Of a stretch of 60,383 nucleotides of DNA, positions 30,418 through 40,017 are shown in pieces. A model generated the notes under the pieces. It was not told where the DNA came from, made no database searches, and worked only from the letters and a program-made list of their open reading frames with translations. A program made the position numbers and the translations under genes. Numbering within the stretch: the stretch's first letter is position 1; each line of letters starts with the position of its first letter. Source of the DNA: a virus; IMG/VR virus record IMGVR_UViG_3300030012_001783, positions 1 to 60,383 of that record. The stretch is one strand, 5' to 3'.

Positions 30418-31815
30418 ATGTCAGTTCAAGCAACTCCGGGGTTTGATTTAACTCCAAGTGCAACGCAACAAGCGTTAGCAAGTAATTATATTACTAACTT
30501 TGACTTTTTAAGTCAATATTTGCCTGACACCTATGAGAAAGAATTTGAGCGTTACGGAAATCGTTCAGTTTCTTCTTTCTTGCGTATGGTAGGTGCAGAG
30601 ATGCCTTCTAACTCAGACCTTATTAAGTGGGCTGAGCAAGGTCGTTTACATACAAAATACGTTAACTGTGCTTCAGATGGAGCAGCAGGTGATGATGTAG
30701 CTACTATTACTATTTCAGATGCTGCTGTAGCAGCAAATGGTGAGCAAGCTATACGTGTAGGTCAAACTGTTTACATCTATGACAACGCAGGTGCAGGTGG
30801 TAACAAAGCTATTGTAACTGCTGTTGCTTCAGGTGCTAAAACATTTGATGTTGCTTACTATGAAGCAGCCGGTCAAGTAGGTGCTGCAGGTTTAACTCGA
30901 AGTGTATTTGTTTACGGTTCTGAGTTTGGAAAAGGTACTGCGGGTATGGCAGGTTCTTTAGAAGCTGAAGACAACATTTTTGAGTGTAAGCCAATTATCA
31001 TTAAAGATAAGTACGCAGTATCAGGTTCTGATATGGCTCAAATTGGTTGGGTTGAAGTAACTACTGAGAATGGTGCAACAGGTTACCTATGGTACTTAAA
31101 GTCAGAGCACGAAACTCGTTTACGTTTTGACGACTACCTAGAGACAGCTATGTTAGAAGCAGTTCCTATGGCTAACACAACTAATGCTGCCTTAGCTGAT
31201 GGTACAGACGGTATATTCCATGTTGTTTCAAATAGAGGTAACTTATGGTCAGGTGCTAACCCTTCTACATTAACAAACTTTGACACTATTGTTCAGCGTT
31301 TAGATAAGCAAGGAGCTATCGAAGAGAATGTTCTTTTCGTTGACCGTCAGTTCTCTTTTGACATTGACGATATGTTAGCTGCTCAAAACTCTTATGGTAC
31401 TGATGGTACATCTTACGGTCTATTTGACAATGACCGAGATATGGCACTTAACTTAGGATTCTCAGGATTCCGTAGAGGTTATGACTTCTACAAGTCTGAT
31501 TGGAAATACCTAAATGACCCTACAATGAGAGGTAACATGAGTACACAGACAGGTTCAGGGCGTATCAATGGATTATTAGTACCTGCAGGTTCTACTACTG
31601 TGTATGACCAAGTGTTAGGTAAAAACGCTAAGCGTCCATTCTTACACGTACGTTACCGAGCTTCAGAAACTGAAGACAGACGTTACAAAACGTGGATGAT
31701 AGGTTCTGCCGGTGGTGCTATGAACTCTGACTTAGATGCTATGGAGGTTCACTTCCTATCTGAGAGAGCTTGTTGTACTATGGGTGCAAACAACTTCTTC
31801 TTATTCGAGCAATAA
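30418..31815 (+). CDS. Major capsid protein
   Basis: 465 aa. It begins MSVQATPGFDLTPSATQQALASN, has a long beta-rich middle (GEQAIRVGQTVYIYDN, TKTFDVAYYEA-type strands), and ends ERACCTMGANNFFLFEQ. Place after the scaffold and before connectors gives the role. Codon use is different from the neighbours: arginine is mostly CGT (for example around 31108-31125), whereas flanking genes use AGA. This is the pattern of a very highly expressed gene. A strong terminator follows immediately. HK97-like fold is likely but not visible from sequence alone. Confidence 0.82.
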   Translation: MSVQATPGFDLTPSATQQALASNYITNFDFLSQYLPDTYEKEFERYGNRSVSSFLRMVGAEMPSNSDLIKWAEQGRLHTKYVNCASDGAAGDDVATITISDAAVAANGEQAIRVGQTVYIYDNAGAGGNKAIVTAVASGAKTFDVAYYEAAGQVGAAGLTRSVFVYGSEFGKGTAGMAGSLEAEDNIFECKPIIIKDKYAVSGSDMAQIGWVEVTTENGATGYLWYLKSEHETRLRFDDYLETAMLEAVPMANTTNAALADGTDGIFHVVSNRGNLWSGANPSTLTNFDTIVQRLDKQGAIEENVLFVDRQFSFDIDDMLAAQNSYGTDGTSYGLFDNDRDMALNLGFSGFRRGYDFYKSDWKYLNDPTMRGNMSTQTGSGRINGLLVPAGSTTVYDQVLGKNAKRPFLHVRYRASETEDRRYKTWMIGSAGGAMNSDLDAMEVHFLSERACCTMGANNFFLFEQ

Positions 31816-31826
31816 GATGATAAATA

Positions 31827-31865
31827 AAAGAGGGTCCGTTTGAACGGACTCTCTTTACTTTTTTT
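31827..31865 (+). terminator. Terminator after the major capsid gene, built on the dispersed palindrome
   Basis: AAAGAGGGTCCGTT, loop TG, AACGGACTCTCTTT forms a 14-bp stem (one G·U), followed by ACTTTTTTT. The palindrome core is 31834-31849. It probably also raises capsid mRNA stability. Confidence 0.9.
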
Positions 31866-31888
31866 AAATTAAATTAAATTTTACTCAA

Positions 31889-32638
31889 ATGAAAAAAAAT
31901 ACACTTGTAGATGTAACCTACAAACTCAAAAGAAAAGCTACTCCGCTATCTCTTATAATACAGTCTAAAAGTACTAAAAGGCAACCTTTGCTTTGGTTTG
32001 ATAATGATACAGGTCAGAACAGAGAGCTAAGGTATGCAAGAAATCAAAACTCACCATTCGTTGACGAGCAGGACGGTAATGTAATATTAGAGCCTGTAGA
32101 ATTTATAGACGGATTTTTACACGTAAGAAAAGAAAATCAAGCTTTACAAAAGTTTTTAGAATGTCACCCTGCACTTAATAAAATATATGTTAGGGTAGAT
32201 AAAGCTAAAGATGCTGCTGATATTGTTGAAGACCTAAATTTAGAGGTAGATGCTTTAATAATGGCTAGAGAACTAGATATAGAGCAAATTGAAGCTATAA
32301 CAAAAGTAGCTTTTGGTAAAGACCCAAGCACTATAACATCTTCAGAATTGAGAAGAGATATATTAATATTTGCAAAGGATGACCCTAAAGGTTTTATGGC
32401 ATTAGCTAAAGATGCTTCATTGAGTATGGACGCTAAGGTTAAAACATTTATTGATAATAGTATTCTTACATTTAGAAAGAATAAAAGTGAGGTGTACTTT
32501 AATACACCAACTAATAAAAAACGAATGTTAGTAATACCATTTGGTGATGACCCTGTTCACTCAATAAGCTCATATCTTCAAAGTGATGAGGGGTTAGAAA
32601 CTTTATCATATTTAGATAAAATACTTGAAACCAAGTAA
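31889..32638 (+). CDS. Hypothetical structural-region protein
   Basis: 249 aa, not recognised. The N-terminal part is beta-rich and basic (VDVTYKLKRKATPLSLIIQSKSTKRQPLLWFDN) with FVDEQDGNVILEPVEFIDGFLHVRKENQ; the C-terminal half is helical. It lies between the capsid terminator and another terminator at 32644-32670, so it is a separate unit or is reached by read-through. It may be a head-completion or vertex protein; position only. Confidence 0.65.
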   Translation: MKKNTLVDVTYKLKRKATPLSLIIQSKSTKRQPLLWFDNDTGQNRELRYARNQNSPFVDEQDGNVILEPVEFIDGFLHVRKENQALQKFLECHPALNKIYVRVDKAKDAADIVEDLNLEVDALIMARELDIEQIEAITKVAFGKDPSTITSSELRRDILIFAKDDPKGFMALAKDASLSMDAKVKTFIDNSILTFRKNKSEVYFNTPTNKKRMLVIPFGDDPVHSISSYLQSDEGLETLSYLDKILETK

Positions 32639-32643
32639 GAAAT

Positions 32644-32670
32644 GGAAGCAGAAATGCTTCCTTTTTTTTT
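32644..32670 (+). terminator. Rho-independent terminator
   Basis: GGAAGC, 6-nt loop, GCTTCC, then nine T. A promoter -7 element follows 3 nt later. Confidence 0.9.
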
Positions 32671-32672
32671 AT

Positions 32673-32680
32673 TATCTTTG
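32673..32680 (+). promoter_or_regulatory. Promoter -7 element before the 98-aa gene
   Basis: TATCTTTG, 30 nt before the ATG at 32710 and directly after a terminator, so a new unit begins here. Confidence 0.6.
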
Positions 32681-32709
32681 TGCCTATATTTAATTATTAA
32701 AATATTGTT

Positions 32710-33006
32710 ATGCCAAAATTTTTAAAATTAGCACCTACTATAGCTAATGTTCGTCATGAGATAATTAATATAAATAATATTTCTTATACTCAGATAGATG
32801 CTATGACTAGTGCAGGTGTAGTAACTCTTGCATTAGGTAATGGAGATGCTACAAGCGGGGATAGTCCTACCTTATTAACAATAGCAGGAGGTATTGATGA
32901 AGCACAAAAAGTAGTAGATGCTATATGGAATGCAAAAATATCTCCGGTTAAAAGCTATATGTTTACTGTGCCTAATCAACCTAATATAACAGCAGTTTCA
33001 CCTTAA
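32710..33006 (+). CDS. Small structural-region protein
   Basis: 98 aa, beta strands with Thr/Ala/Gly (HEIININNISYTQIDAM, GVVTLALGNGDATSGD) and one helix (GGIDEAQKVVDAIWNAK). Short, soluble and next to another beta protein of the virion. It may be a decoration or a head fibre subunit. The gene has its own -7 element. Confidence 0.62.
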   Translation: MPKFLKLAPTIANVRHEIININNISYTQIDAMTSAGVVTLALGNGDATSGDSPTLLTIAGGIDEAQKVVDAIWNAKISPVKSYMFTVPNQPNITAVSP

Positions 33007-33016
33007 TATATAAAAC

Positions 33017-33610
33017 ATGGGACTTGTAAAAGTAAAACTTCCAAAAAATGTTTCAGCATTTAAAAATATTGCTTCAGGAACTAAACCTAATTTAGTAACA
33101 ACTCAAAGCACTACAAAACTAATTAATTCAGCAGCAACATTTGCAACTGAAGGCGTGTTGCCGGGAGATTTAATATATAAATTTGATGGTAGTGGTGCTT
33201 GTAAAATAGTGTATGTTCAAACTGTAGACAGTGAAACAGAAATAACTTTTGTAGTACCTTCAAGCACAGTTACTTTTGCTGTAGATGACGAGTATTATAT
33301 TTTAAGACTTTCAGAAACAGTAGATTTTTATTTAGACCCTAGTAAAATAGTTTATATGGATTATTCTAATTCAAGTGCAACAGGTTCTTATCTTAGATTT
33401 AAAATGAATTTAATGGCTACTGATGAAAATGAGCTTAGAATAAATTATTTTAGAGGTGAAGCATCTCCATCAGCTACATCGACTCAAAGTCAAGATATGG
33501 TAGACGGAATGATTGATGCTATTGAAAAAGCTATAAATAGTTCATATACTTCAGTAATAGAGTTTAATCCTATTTCTGATGTAAGAATGCTTTTCTCTAG
33601 CACGGTTTAA
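33017..33610 (+). CDS. Structural-region protein sharing a GD-IY beta domain with the 12079-12558 product
   Basis: 197 aa. Residues about 20-95 (NLVTTQSTTKLINSAATFATEGVLPGDLIYKFDGSGACKIVYVQTVDSETEITFVVPSS) have the same order of short motifs as the 159-aa protein near 12300: G(V)xxGDxIY, a V..VDS.T turn, VPSS..., then a Y-rich strand. The rest is beta-rich with a helical segment (MVDGMIDAIEKAINSS). Likely a virion protein; terminator follows. Confidence 0.66.
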   Translation: MGLVKVKLPKNVSAFKNIASGTKPNLVTTQSTTKLINSAATFATEGVLPGDLIYKFDGSGACKIVYVQTVDSETEITFVVPSSTVTFAVDDEYYILRLSETVDFYLDPSKIVYMDYSNSSATGSYLRFKMNLMATDENELRINYFRGEASPSATSTQSQDMVDGMIDAIEKAINSSYTSVIEFNPISDVRMLFSSTV

Positions 33611-33630
33611 AATATTTTAAATAATACATT

Positions 33631-33661
33631 AAAGAGCTCTTTTATAGGGCTCTTTTTTTTT
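33631..33661 (+). terminator. Rho-independent terminator
   Basis: AAAGAGC, 11-nt loop, GCTCTTT, then T run. TATATTTG follows after 3 nt. Confidence 0.88.
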
Positions 33662-33664
33662 GCG

Positions 33665-33672
33665 TATATTTG
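33665..33672 (+). promoter_or_regulatory. Promoter -7 element for the connector/tail unit
   Basis: TATATTTG, 16 nt before the ATG at 33688 and directly downstream of a terminator. Confidence 0.6.
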
Positions 33673-33687
33673 TAAAAATATTTAAAA

Positions 33688-34440
33688 ATGATAGATTCAG
33701 TAAGAAGCACGGTTCTTGCCGCTTTAAATAAAAACAACTACGGATATCTTTCACCGTCTGATTTTAACTTGTACGCTAAACAAGCTCAACTAGAAATATT
33801 TGAAAACTTGTTTTATCAATATAACACTCAGATAAATTTAGAAAATGTAAGAAGGTCCGGGACAGATTATGCTAATATTACTAAAGGTATACGTGAAGTA
33901 ATAGATTTGTTTTTAGTTAATATAGCTTTAACTCAAGTTAGTGCTAATCAAAACTTTTATTATATGCCTTCAGCAGCGACAACAGGTTCTGATTTTTATT
34001 ATATAAATAGTATAAGTTGTTATTCAAATAATGTATTTTTAAATGAAGCTGAAAAAGTTGATAGTGGGAAGTTAGATATTTTAAACTCATCTTCAATTAC
34101 AAAACCTAGCGAGTCTTTTCCAATATATGTTGTTACAGGAAACCAATTAGGCGTTTATCCTAGCACAATTAATGGTGCTACAGACGTTCTTTGTAGATAT
34201 GTAAGATACCCTAAAGACCCTATTTGGACTTATAACAGTACTTTAGTAGGTCAGGCTCCTATATTTAACGCATCAGCGGCTGATTACCAAGACTTTGAAT
34301 TACCAAAAGATTACTTTAATGATTTAGTTAATAATATATTAAAGTATGCAGGATTAGAAATTAGAGAACCTATGGTTATGTCTTTTGCAAATAATGAAGA
34401 AATGAAAGATAATCCACAAAAAATAACTAGTAAAAGATAA
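33688..34440 (+). CDS. Probable head-tail connector protein
   Basis: 250 aa. N-terminal RSTVLAALNKNNYGYLSPSDFNLYAKQAQLEIFENLFYQYNTQINLENVRRSGTDYANI resembles connector/adaptor proteins encoded after the capsid in Bacteroidota podoviruses. A Tyr-rich beta middle follows (YPSTINGATDVLCRYVRYPKDPIWTYN) and a helical C-terminus (YFNDLVNNILKYAGLEIREPMVM). Its stop overlaps the next start by 1 bp. Adaptor role inferred. Confidence 0.66.
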   Translation: MIDSVRSTVLAALNKNNYGYLSPSDFNLYAKQAQLEIFENLFYQYNTQINLENVRRSGTDYANITKGIREVIDLFLVNIALTQVSANQNFYYMPSAATTGSDFYYINSISCYSNNVFLNEAEKVDSGKLDILNSSSITKPSESFPIYVVTGNQLGVYPSTINGATDVLCRYVRYPKDPIWTYNSTLVGQAPIFNASAADYQDFELPKDYFNDLVNNILKYAGLEIREPMVMSFANNEEMKDNPQKITSKR

Positions 34441-35363
34441 TGGCATATTTAACTGAATATCAATATTACGAAAATGAAGGTAATAGTCCTAAAGATAAAA
34501 ATTGGGGTTCTTACCAATACGTTAGCTTAAAAGATATTGTAAATAATTTTATGCTTATGTATCAAGGAAACCACTCATTAGTAAATAATGAAGAAAGGTT
34601 TAAAATATTATTTCATGCTAAAAGAGGTATCCAAGAATTAAACTATGATGCTTTTAAGGAAATAAAAGCTTTAGAGCTTCAAGTTAATGATACTTGCAGA
34701 TTTATTTTACCGGCTGATTATGTTAATTGGGTTAGAGTTTCTTTAAACAAAAATGGTTTATTGCAGCCATTAACTGAAAATATTAACCTAACTTCAGCAA
34801 AAGGTTATTTACAAGACAATAATTATGATATACTTTTTGATGAAAACGGGAACGCTTTAAGTCCTGAATATTCACAATTAGATATTGACAGAATTACAGG
34901 AAGTAAAAAAAGTATATACTTAAATGACAAAAGTCCTTTTGACAATAAAGAAGGATATTGTTGTGATGGAAAATGGTATTTTGATTATACCGTAGGAGCT
35001 CGTTACGGATTAAATACAGAGACTGCCAACTGCAACCCTACATTTAAAATAGATAAACGCTCAGGGGTTATTAATTTTGATTCTACAATGGCAGGTGAAC
35101 TTGTAGTTTTAGAGTATGTTTCTGATGGTATGGAAAGTGGAGATGACTCATTAGTTTCTGTAAATAAACTATTTGAAGATTACATATATGCTTATGTTGA
35201 ATACGCTTTATTAAATAGTAAACTTGGTGTTCAAGAATATGTTGTTAGAAGAGCACAAAGAAAAAAATCTGCGTTGTTAAGAAATGCAAAAATTAGAATG
35301 AGTAATATTCATCCGGGTAGATTGCTTATGAATCTACGTGGTCAATCTAAGTGGATAAAGTAA
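34440..35363 (+). CDS. Conserved virion protein, likely neck/tail-tube component
   Basis: 307 aa. The block ILFHAKRGIQELNYDAFKEIKALELQVNDTCRFILPADYVNWVRVSL is a strong landmark I recognise from virion proteins of Bacteroidota podoviruses (HAKR.iQE.nyD...I......L.LP.DYVn...). The C-terminus is basic and helical (VVRRAQRKKSALLRNAKIRMSNIH). It lies between the connector and the very large tail protein. Confidence 0.7.
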   Translation: MAYLTEYQYYENEGNSPKDKNWGSYQYVSLKDIVNNFMLMYQGNHSLVNNEERFKILFHAKRGIQELNYDAFKEIKALELQVNDTCRFILPADYVNWVRVSLNKNGLLQPLTENINLTSAKGYLQDNNYDILFDENGNALSPEYSQLDIDRITGSKKSIYLNDKSPFDNKEGYCCDGKWYFDYTVGARYGLNTETANCNPTFKIDKRSGVINFDSTMAGELVVLEYVSDGMESGDDSLVSVNKLFEDYIYAYVEYALLNSKLGVQEYVVRRAQRKKSALLRNAKIRMSNIHPGRLLMNLRGQSKWIK

Positions 35364-35364
35364 T

Positions 35365-38300
35365 ATGGCGAAAAGTAAAAGGCATTTTATAAAAGGGAGA
35401 ATGAATAAGTCTCTCGATGAAAGACTTATACCTAACGGTGAATATGTAGATGCAATGAATGTTCGTCTTGGTTCTACCGAAGAATCTGAAGTTGGTTCTG
35501 TTGAATCAACAAAAGGTAATGAGGTTTTAACAACAATAAACTTAGGTGTTTTTGGTGGAACTGAATATGATTTAAGTGACGATGCAAAATGTATAGGAGC
35601 TTTTGAAGATGGTGCTAATGAAACTATATATTGGTTTATACACGATAATAACCAACCTTCTGTATCCACAGGTAAAGCTGATTTAATTGTTTCATATAAT
35701 GTAGGGACTCTGAGTACTGAGTATCATATAGTTAGTTTTAAGAATGAGAATGACCCTACTAACACAACATTAAATTTTAATCCTCAATATTTAATTACTG
35801 AGGTTAATATGGTTGGTAATTTATTATTTTTTACAGACAACTACAATCCTCCAAGAAAAATAAATGTAAATAAAAACTATCCATACCCAACTAGCCTTAG
35901 TGCTAATGATGGTTTTCCATCTCAGGATATAGAAGTAATAGTTAAGCCACCTCATCAAGCACCTGTAGTAACAGGTATTAAAACTAGTGAATCAAATCCT
36001 TATTTAGAAGAAAGATTTATTTGTTTTGGTTATAGGTATCAATATGATGATAACGAGTATTCTGCTACATCTGTATTTAGTAATCCTGTATTTAGCCCAA
36101 ATACTTTTAATTTATCTGTTGAAACTAATTTAAATGAGGGTATGACAAATACATTTACAACTGTAAATGTTGAGTTTAATTCAGGAGAAAGTAGAGTTAA
36201 AAATATAGAAATATTAGTAAAAGAGTCAAACTCATCTCAAATAAGAGTTGTTGAAAAAATAAATAAAACTAAATTTAATTACTTAGATAGTACAGTTTAC
36301 AACTACACATTTACTGATAACAAAATATTTACAGTTTTATCATCAGGTGAAATATTAAGATTATATGATAATGTTCCATTAAAAGCTAAAACTCAAACAT
36401 TAATGGGTAATCGATTAATGTATGGTAACTATGTTGATGGATATGATTTAACTAGAAATGGAGATGGAATTAATATTGATTATTTTACAGAGCTTGAAGA
36501 AAGAACTATTTCAACAACATTATTAAATCCTGAAACACCTATAGATAAAACATATTCTTTATTTGGAAGTGTAACATCAAAAGGTACTTTTAAAATAGAC
36601 TTACAAGATATAAATAATGATTTAGTTAGTGGCTCTACATTAAGCATTTCTTTTAATGTAAGCCATAAAAATTTTAATGGAAACCCTAGTCCTAAGCCTA
36701 CGCAGACAAATGAAAATATTGCTATGGGATTTAGTTTTACCTTAAGTAGAGATTATGATTCTATACAGGAGTTTATAGAAAGTAATCAGTTTCAATCAGA
36801 AATAGGTTTATCTAGTGAAATACAAACTGTCGCTGACAATTTTTGTAGTGGTACTAGTTTTACTGATAATTTTAATTGTTTATTAAAAAATGACCTATCT
36901 GATATTAACGGTGTTCCATACTATAAATATAAAAGTGGTATTACAGGTACAGACCAACCTATAACAGTTACAGTTGAAAACAATACAACTATTGTAATTA
37001 CTGTTTTAGCTATGTCTTATACTTCAGATGAATCAAGCCCAAGTGCGTCAAATACTATTTATGAGTATTATGATATAACTGCAGCAGAAGCTGCATTTCA
37101 AAAAATAGCTGTTCCTGAAAGTTTACATAGTAATAGAGGCTATCAGGTTGGTATTGTGTATATGGATGAGTTTAATAGAGCTACAACAGCTTTAACAAGT
37201 CAAGATAATACCGTTAAAGTACCAAGTGAAAATAGTGTTAGTCAGAATAAAATAAAGGTTACTATACCAACTACTCAGTTAGCACCTAGCTTTGCTACAA
37301 GATATAAGTTTGTAATTAAGCCTGATGGTGAAAAGTATGAGACAATATATTCTAGGTTCTATTATACAGATACTTCTGATGGTCACACTTATTTTCTTTT
37401 AGAAGGTGAAAATATTCAAAAGGTTGAGGAAGGTGATGTTTTAATAGTTAAAAAAGATTCTTTAGATGCTTTAAATAGATTAGTTAAAGCTACTGTTTTA
37501 GAAAAAAAATCTCAAAGTGAAAACTTTTTAACAGGTGTAGAATCTCCTGCAGGTGTTTATATGAAAATGCTTGCTAATAACTTTTCAACTGCAAAAACTA
37601 ATGGAACTGATATATTACCGGGTCAACAATCAGCAGAAGAAAACTCAGGTGGTCAAAGGGTTTCTATTAAGTACAAAGGATTTTCTACAGAAGATGGCTC
37701 AGGTAACTTTATACAACAAGATATTCCTGCAGGTACAAGGATAAATATTAATTTTGATTTTTATAGAAATCAACAAGGTGGAGGTAACTCTTGTGAATAC
37801 AGAAGTTACAAATTAGTAAGAGAATTTACATCACCTGTTGACTATCCTGATATAATTGCTTGGTGGAATGGTCAAAACATAGGTGATATTATTGATTCGG
37901 GAGAAAGAACACCTTCAAGTGTTAATAATCAGTATATATCAGGAAACCTTACAAGTTCATCTCAAATAAATGACTTTATAGATGGAGCTTCTTTCACTAC
38001 TAACAGATACCAATGGGCTAGAGACGCAACAACTGATGAGATTAAATTTATTATGACAGGAATGCAATCTTGTCCGGGTAGTGGGGGTGATGCAAAAATT
38101 AAAGCTACTTTTGAAATTTTTAGAAGTGGTAGTGTTATAGCATTTGAAACTGAGCCTTCAGAGTCTTTACCTGATGTATGGTATGAGGGTCAAGATACAT
38201 ACCCTATTGACACATCTACGGGATACCATTTTGATGGAGGTAATTTTGCTGATGCTCAAGACCAAGACCAATCATCTTCTCAACCTGCAATACTTCATTT

Positions 38301-40008
38301 AAGGTTTGCAAACTGCTTTACTTTTGGTAATGGTGTTGAAAGTTTTACCATAAGAGATTCTATAAAAGGAAAGTCTATGGAGCTTGGAAATAGAGTAACA
38401 ACTATTTCTGAACAAGACTATAAGGAAGTGCATAGAGATAGTGATATTACTTACAGTGGTATATACAATGATGAGACTAACTTAAATAGACTTAATGAGT
38501 TTAATTTAGGATTAGCAAACTTTAAGTCATTAGAAGATTCTTTTGGTGCTTTAAATAAAATATACGCAAGAGAAACTGATGTGTTAGCACTTCAAGAAGA
38601 TAAAATATCTTATGTGCTCTCAGGTAAGAATTTATTATCTGACGCAGCAGGTGGTGATGTTTTAACATCTGTGCCTGAGGTTTTAGGTAAGCAAGTAGCT
38701 AGAATTGAAGAGTTTGGTATAAGCCATAATACTGAAAGTTTTGTAGCTTATGGTTATGATAAGTTTTTTGCTGATGCTAAGAGAGGTGCTTTGATACAGC
38801 TAAAAGGAGCTTCAGGCTCTTCTGAGCAGCTAATTGTTATATCTGATGCAGGCATGAGAAGTTGGTTTAGAGATTTATTTAAAGATAATTTTAACACTCA
38901 AAAGTTAGGTGCTTACGACCCGTACATGAATGAGTATGTATTATCTAATAATAATATTGAGCTTCCTACTACAGAGGAATGTATACCTTGCGGTCAAAGA
39001 CAATCATTTCTTTTAAAGTCTAATGGAGTATCTAGTTTTTGCGTTGAGACTCAGTCAGGTATAGGTGATGTAAGTATACAACACGAAGTTCCTGTTGCTA
39101 CACCTGTAAATATAGAAGTTAATTATGATGGGTCAACCGTTATAAATCAATCAATTAGTGGTCTTGGTGATGTTACTTTTAATAAAAATAAAAGAAATGT
39201 AAATAAATATACGGTGACTGTTACAGCTAGTAGTACTGCTGATTTTAACTTAACAACTAAGTGTGTTGTTGGTAGCCCTTTAAGTGTTGTTGACATTGTT
39301 TTAACTAGCCCTCAAGATACTTTTAGTAGTATACACCATAATTGGAGATATAGTGATGGAACAGTTTACACGAGCTCTCCTGAGATTCCTGTTTCATTTG
39401 GATACTCATCAGATTATTTAAAAAGGTCTTATTATCAAGTATTTAATGGCTTTCAAGGTGAAGGTAGTATACCTCTAAAGGGTCAGGATTTAATTATGAG
39501 AGCTATAAAATATAGTACTGATTCATATAATATAACCTCAGGGGATAAATTTTTAATGCTTGCTAGTAATACTTTATATGGTAACACAATTACTCAAATA
39601 AATGCTTTATTAACAGCTATAAAAGCAGGTGGAGCTTCAAATAGGTTTACACCTTCAGTATCGGGTAATACAACGATTGCAAACTTTACCGTACCAACGG
39701 GTAGTTATGACTATTTATATTTAGTTTGGGACTTTAGAGCGAACCCATCTCAACTTTTATGTAGTGATACTGTGCTTCAAGATGTTTGTTGTGAATGTGC
39801 TTGTACTCAGACAAATGTTAAATACAGAATACTAAATAGTGGAACTGAGACAGTATCAATTTCTTATACGGACACAAATGGTGCTAATCAAACCACATCA
39901 TTAAGTTCAGGCAAGAATACTATAGATATTTGCTCTCAAACGACTCCTTCAATAACACCTGCAACGAGCGGTATTCAAATACAAATTATTGAATGTGATT
40001 GTACTTAA
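35365..40008 (+). CDS. Very large structural tail protein (stabilisation/tail-hub type)
   Basis: 1547 aa. The opening KGRMNKSLDERLIPNGEYVDAMNVRLGSTEESEVGSVESTKGN is a signature of the large tail/stabilisation protein of Bacteroidota podoviruses. It then continues as repeated beta domains (residues 100-1300) with fibronectin-like segments, and ends with a Cys-rich part (LCSDTVLQDVCCECACTQTN). It has no tape-measure or transmembrane signs. Role: part of the short tail tube and its stabilising ring. The gene follows within 2 bp of the preceding gene. Confidence 0.72.
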   Translation: MAKSKRHFIKGRMNKSLDERLIPNGEYVDAMNVRLGSTEESEVGSVESTKGNEVLTTINLGVFGGTEYDLSDDAKCIGAFEDGANETIYWFIHDNNQPSVSTGKADLIVSYNVGTLSTEYHIVSFKNENDPTNTTLNFNPQYLITEVNMVGNLLFFTDNYNPPRKINVNKNYPYPTSLSANDGFPSQDIEVIVKPPHQAPVVTGIKTSESNPYLEERFICFGYRYQYDDNEYSATSVFSNPVFSPNTFNLSVETNLNEGMTNTFTTVNVEFNSGESRVKNIEILVKESNSSQIRVVEKINKTKFNYLDSTVYNYTFTDNKIFTVLSSGEILRLYDNVPLKAKTQTLMGNRLMYGNYVDGYDLTRNGDGINIDYFTELEERTISTTLLNPETPIDKTYSLFGSVTSKGTFKIDLQDINNDLVSGSTLSISFNVSHKNFNGNPSPKPTQTNENIAMGFSFTLSRDYDSIQEFIESNQFQSEIGLSSEIQTVADNFCSGTSFTDNFNCLLKNDLSDINGVPYYKYKSGITGTDQPITVTVENNTTIVITVLAMSYTSDESSPSASNTIYEYYDITAAEAAFQKIAVPESLHSNRGYQVGIVYMDEFNRATTALTSQDNTVKVPSENSVSQNKIKVTIPTTQLAPSFATRYKFVIKPDGEKYETIYSRFYYTDTSDGHTYFLLEGENIQKVEEGDVLIVKKDSLDALNRLVKATVLEKKSQSENFLTGVESPAGVYMKMLANNFSTAKTNGTDILPGQQSAEENSGGQRVSIKYKGFSTEDGSGNFIQQDIPAGTRININFDFYRNQQGGGNSCEYRSYKLVREFTSPVDYPDIIAWWNGQNIGDIIDSGERTPSSVNNQYISGNLTSSSQINDFIDGASFTTNRYQWARDATTDEIKFIMTGMQSCPGSGGDAKIKATFEIFRSGSVIAFETEPSESLPDVWYEGQDTYPIDTSTGYHFDGGNFADAQDQDQSSSQPAILHLRFANCFTFGNGVESFTIRDSIKGKSMELGNRVTTISEQDYKEVHRDSDITYSGIYNDETNLNRLNEFNLGLANFKSLEDSFGALNKIYARETDVLALQEDKISYVLSGKNLLSDAAGGDVLTSVPEVLGKQVARIEEFGISHNTESFVAYGYDKFFADAKRGALIQLKGASGSSEQLIVISDAGMRSWFRDLFKDNFNTQKLGAYDPYMNEYVLSNNNIELPTTEECIPCGQRQSFLLKSNGVSSFCVETQSGIGDVSIQHEVPVATPVNIEVNYDGSTVINQSISGLGDVTFNKNKRNVNKYTVTVTASSTADFNLTTKCVVGSPLSVVDIVLTSPQDTFSSIHHNWRYSDGTVYTSSPEIPVSFGYSSDYLKRSYYQVFNGFQGEGSIPLKGQDLIMRAIKYSTDSYNITSGDKFLMLASNTLYGNTITQINALLTAIKAGGASNRFTPSVSGNTTIANFTVPTGSYDYLYLVWDFRANPSQLLCSDTVLQDVCCECACTQTNVKYRILNSGTETVSISYTDTNGANQTTSLSSGKNTIDICSQTTPSITPATSGIQIQIIECDCT

Positions 40009-40017
40009 TAATAAATT

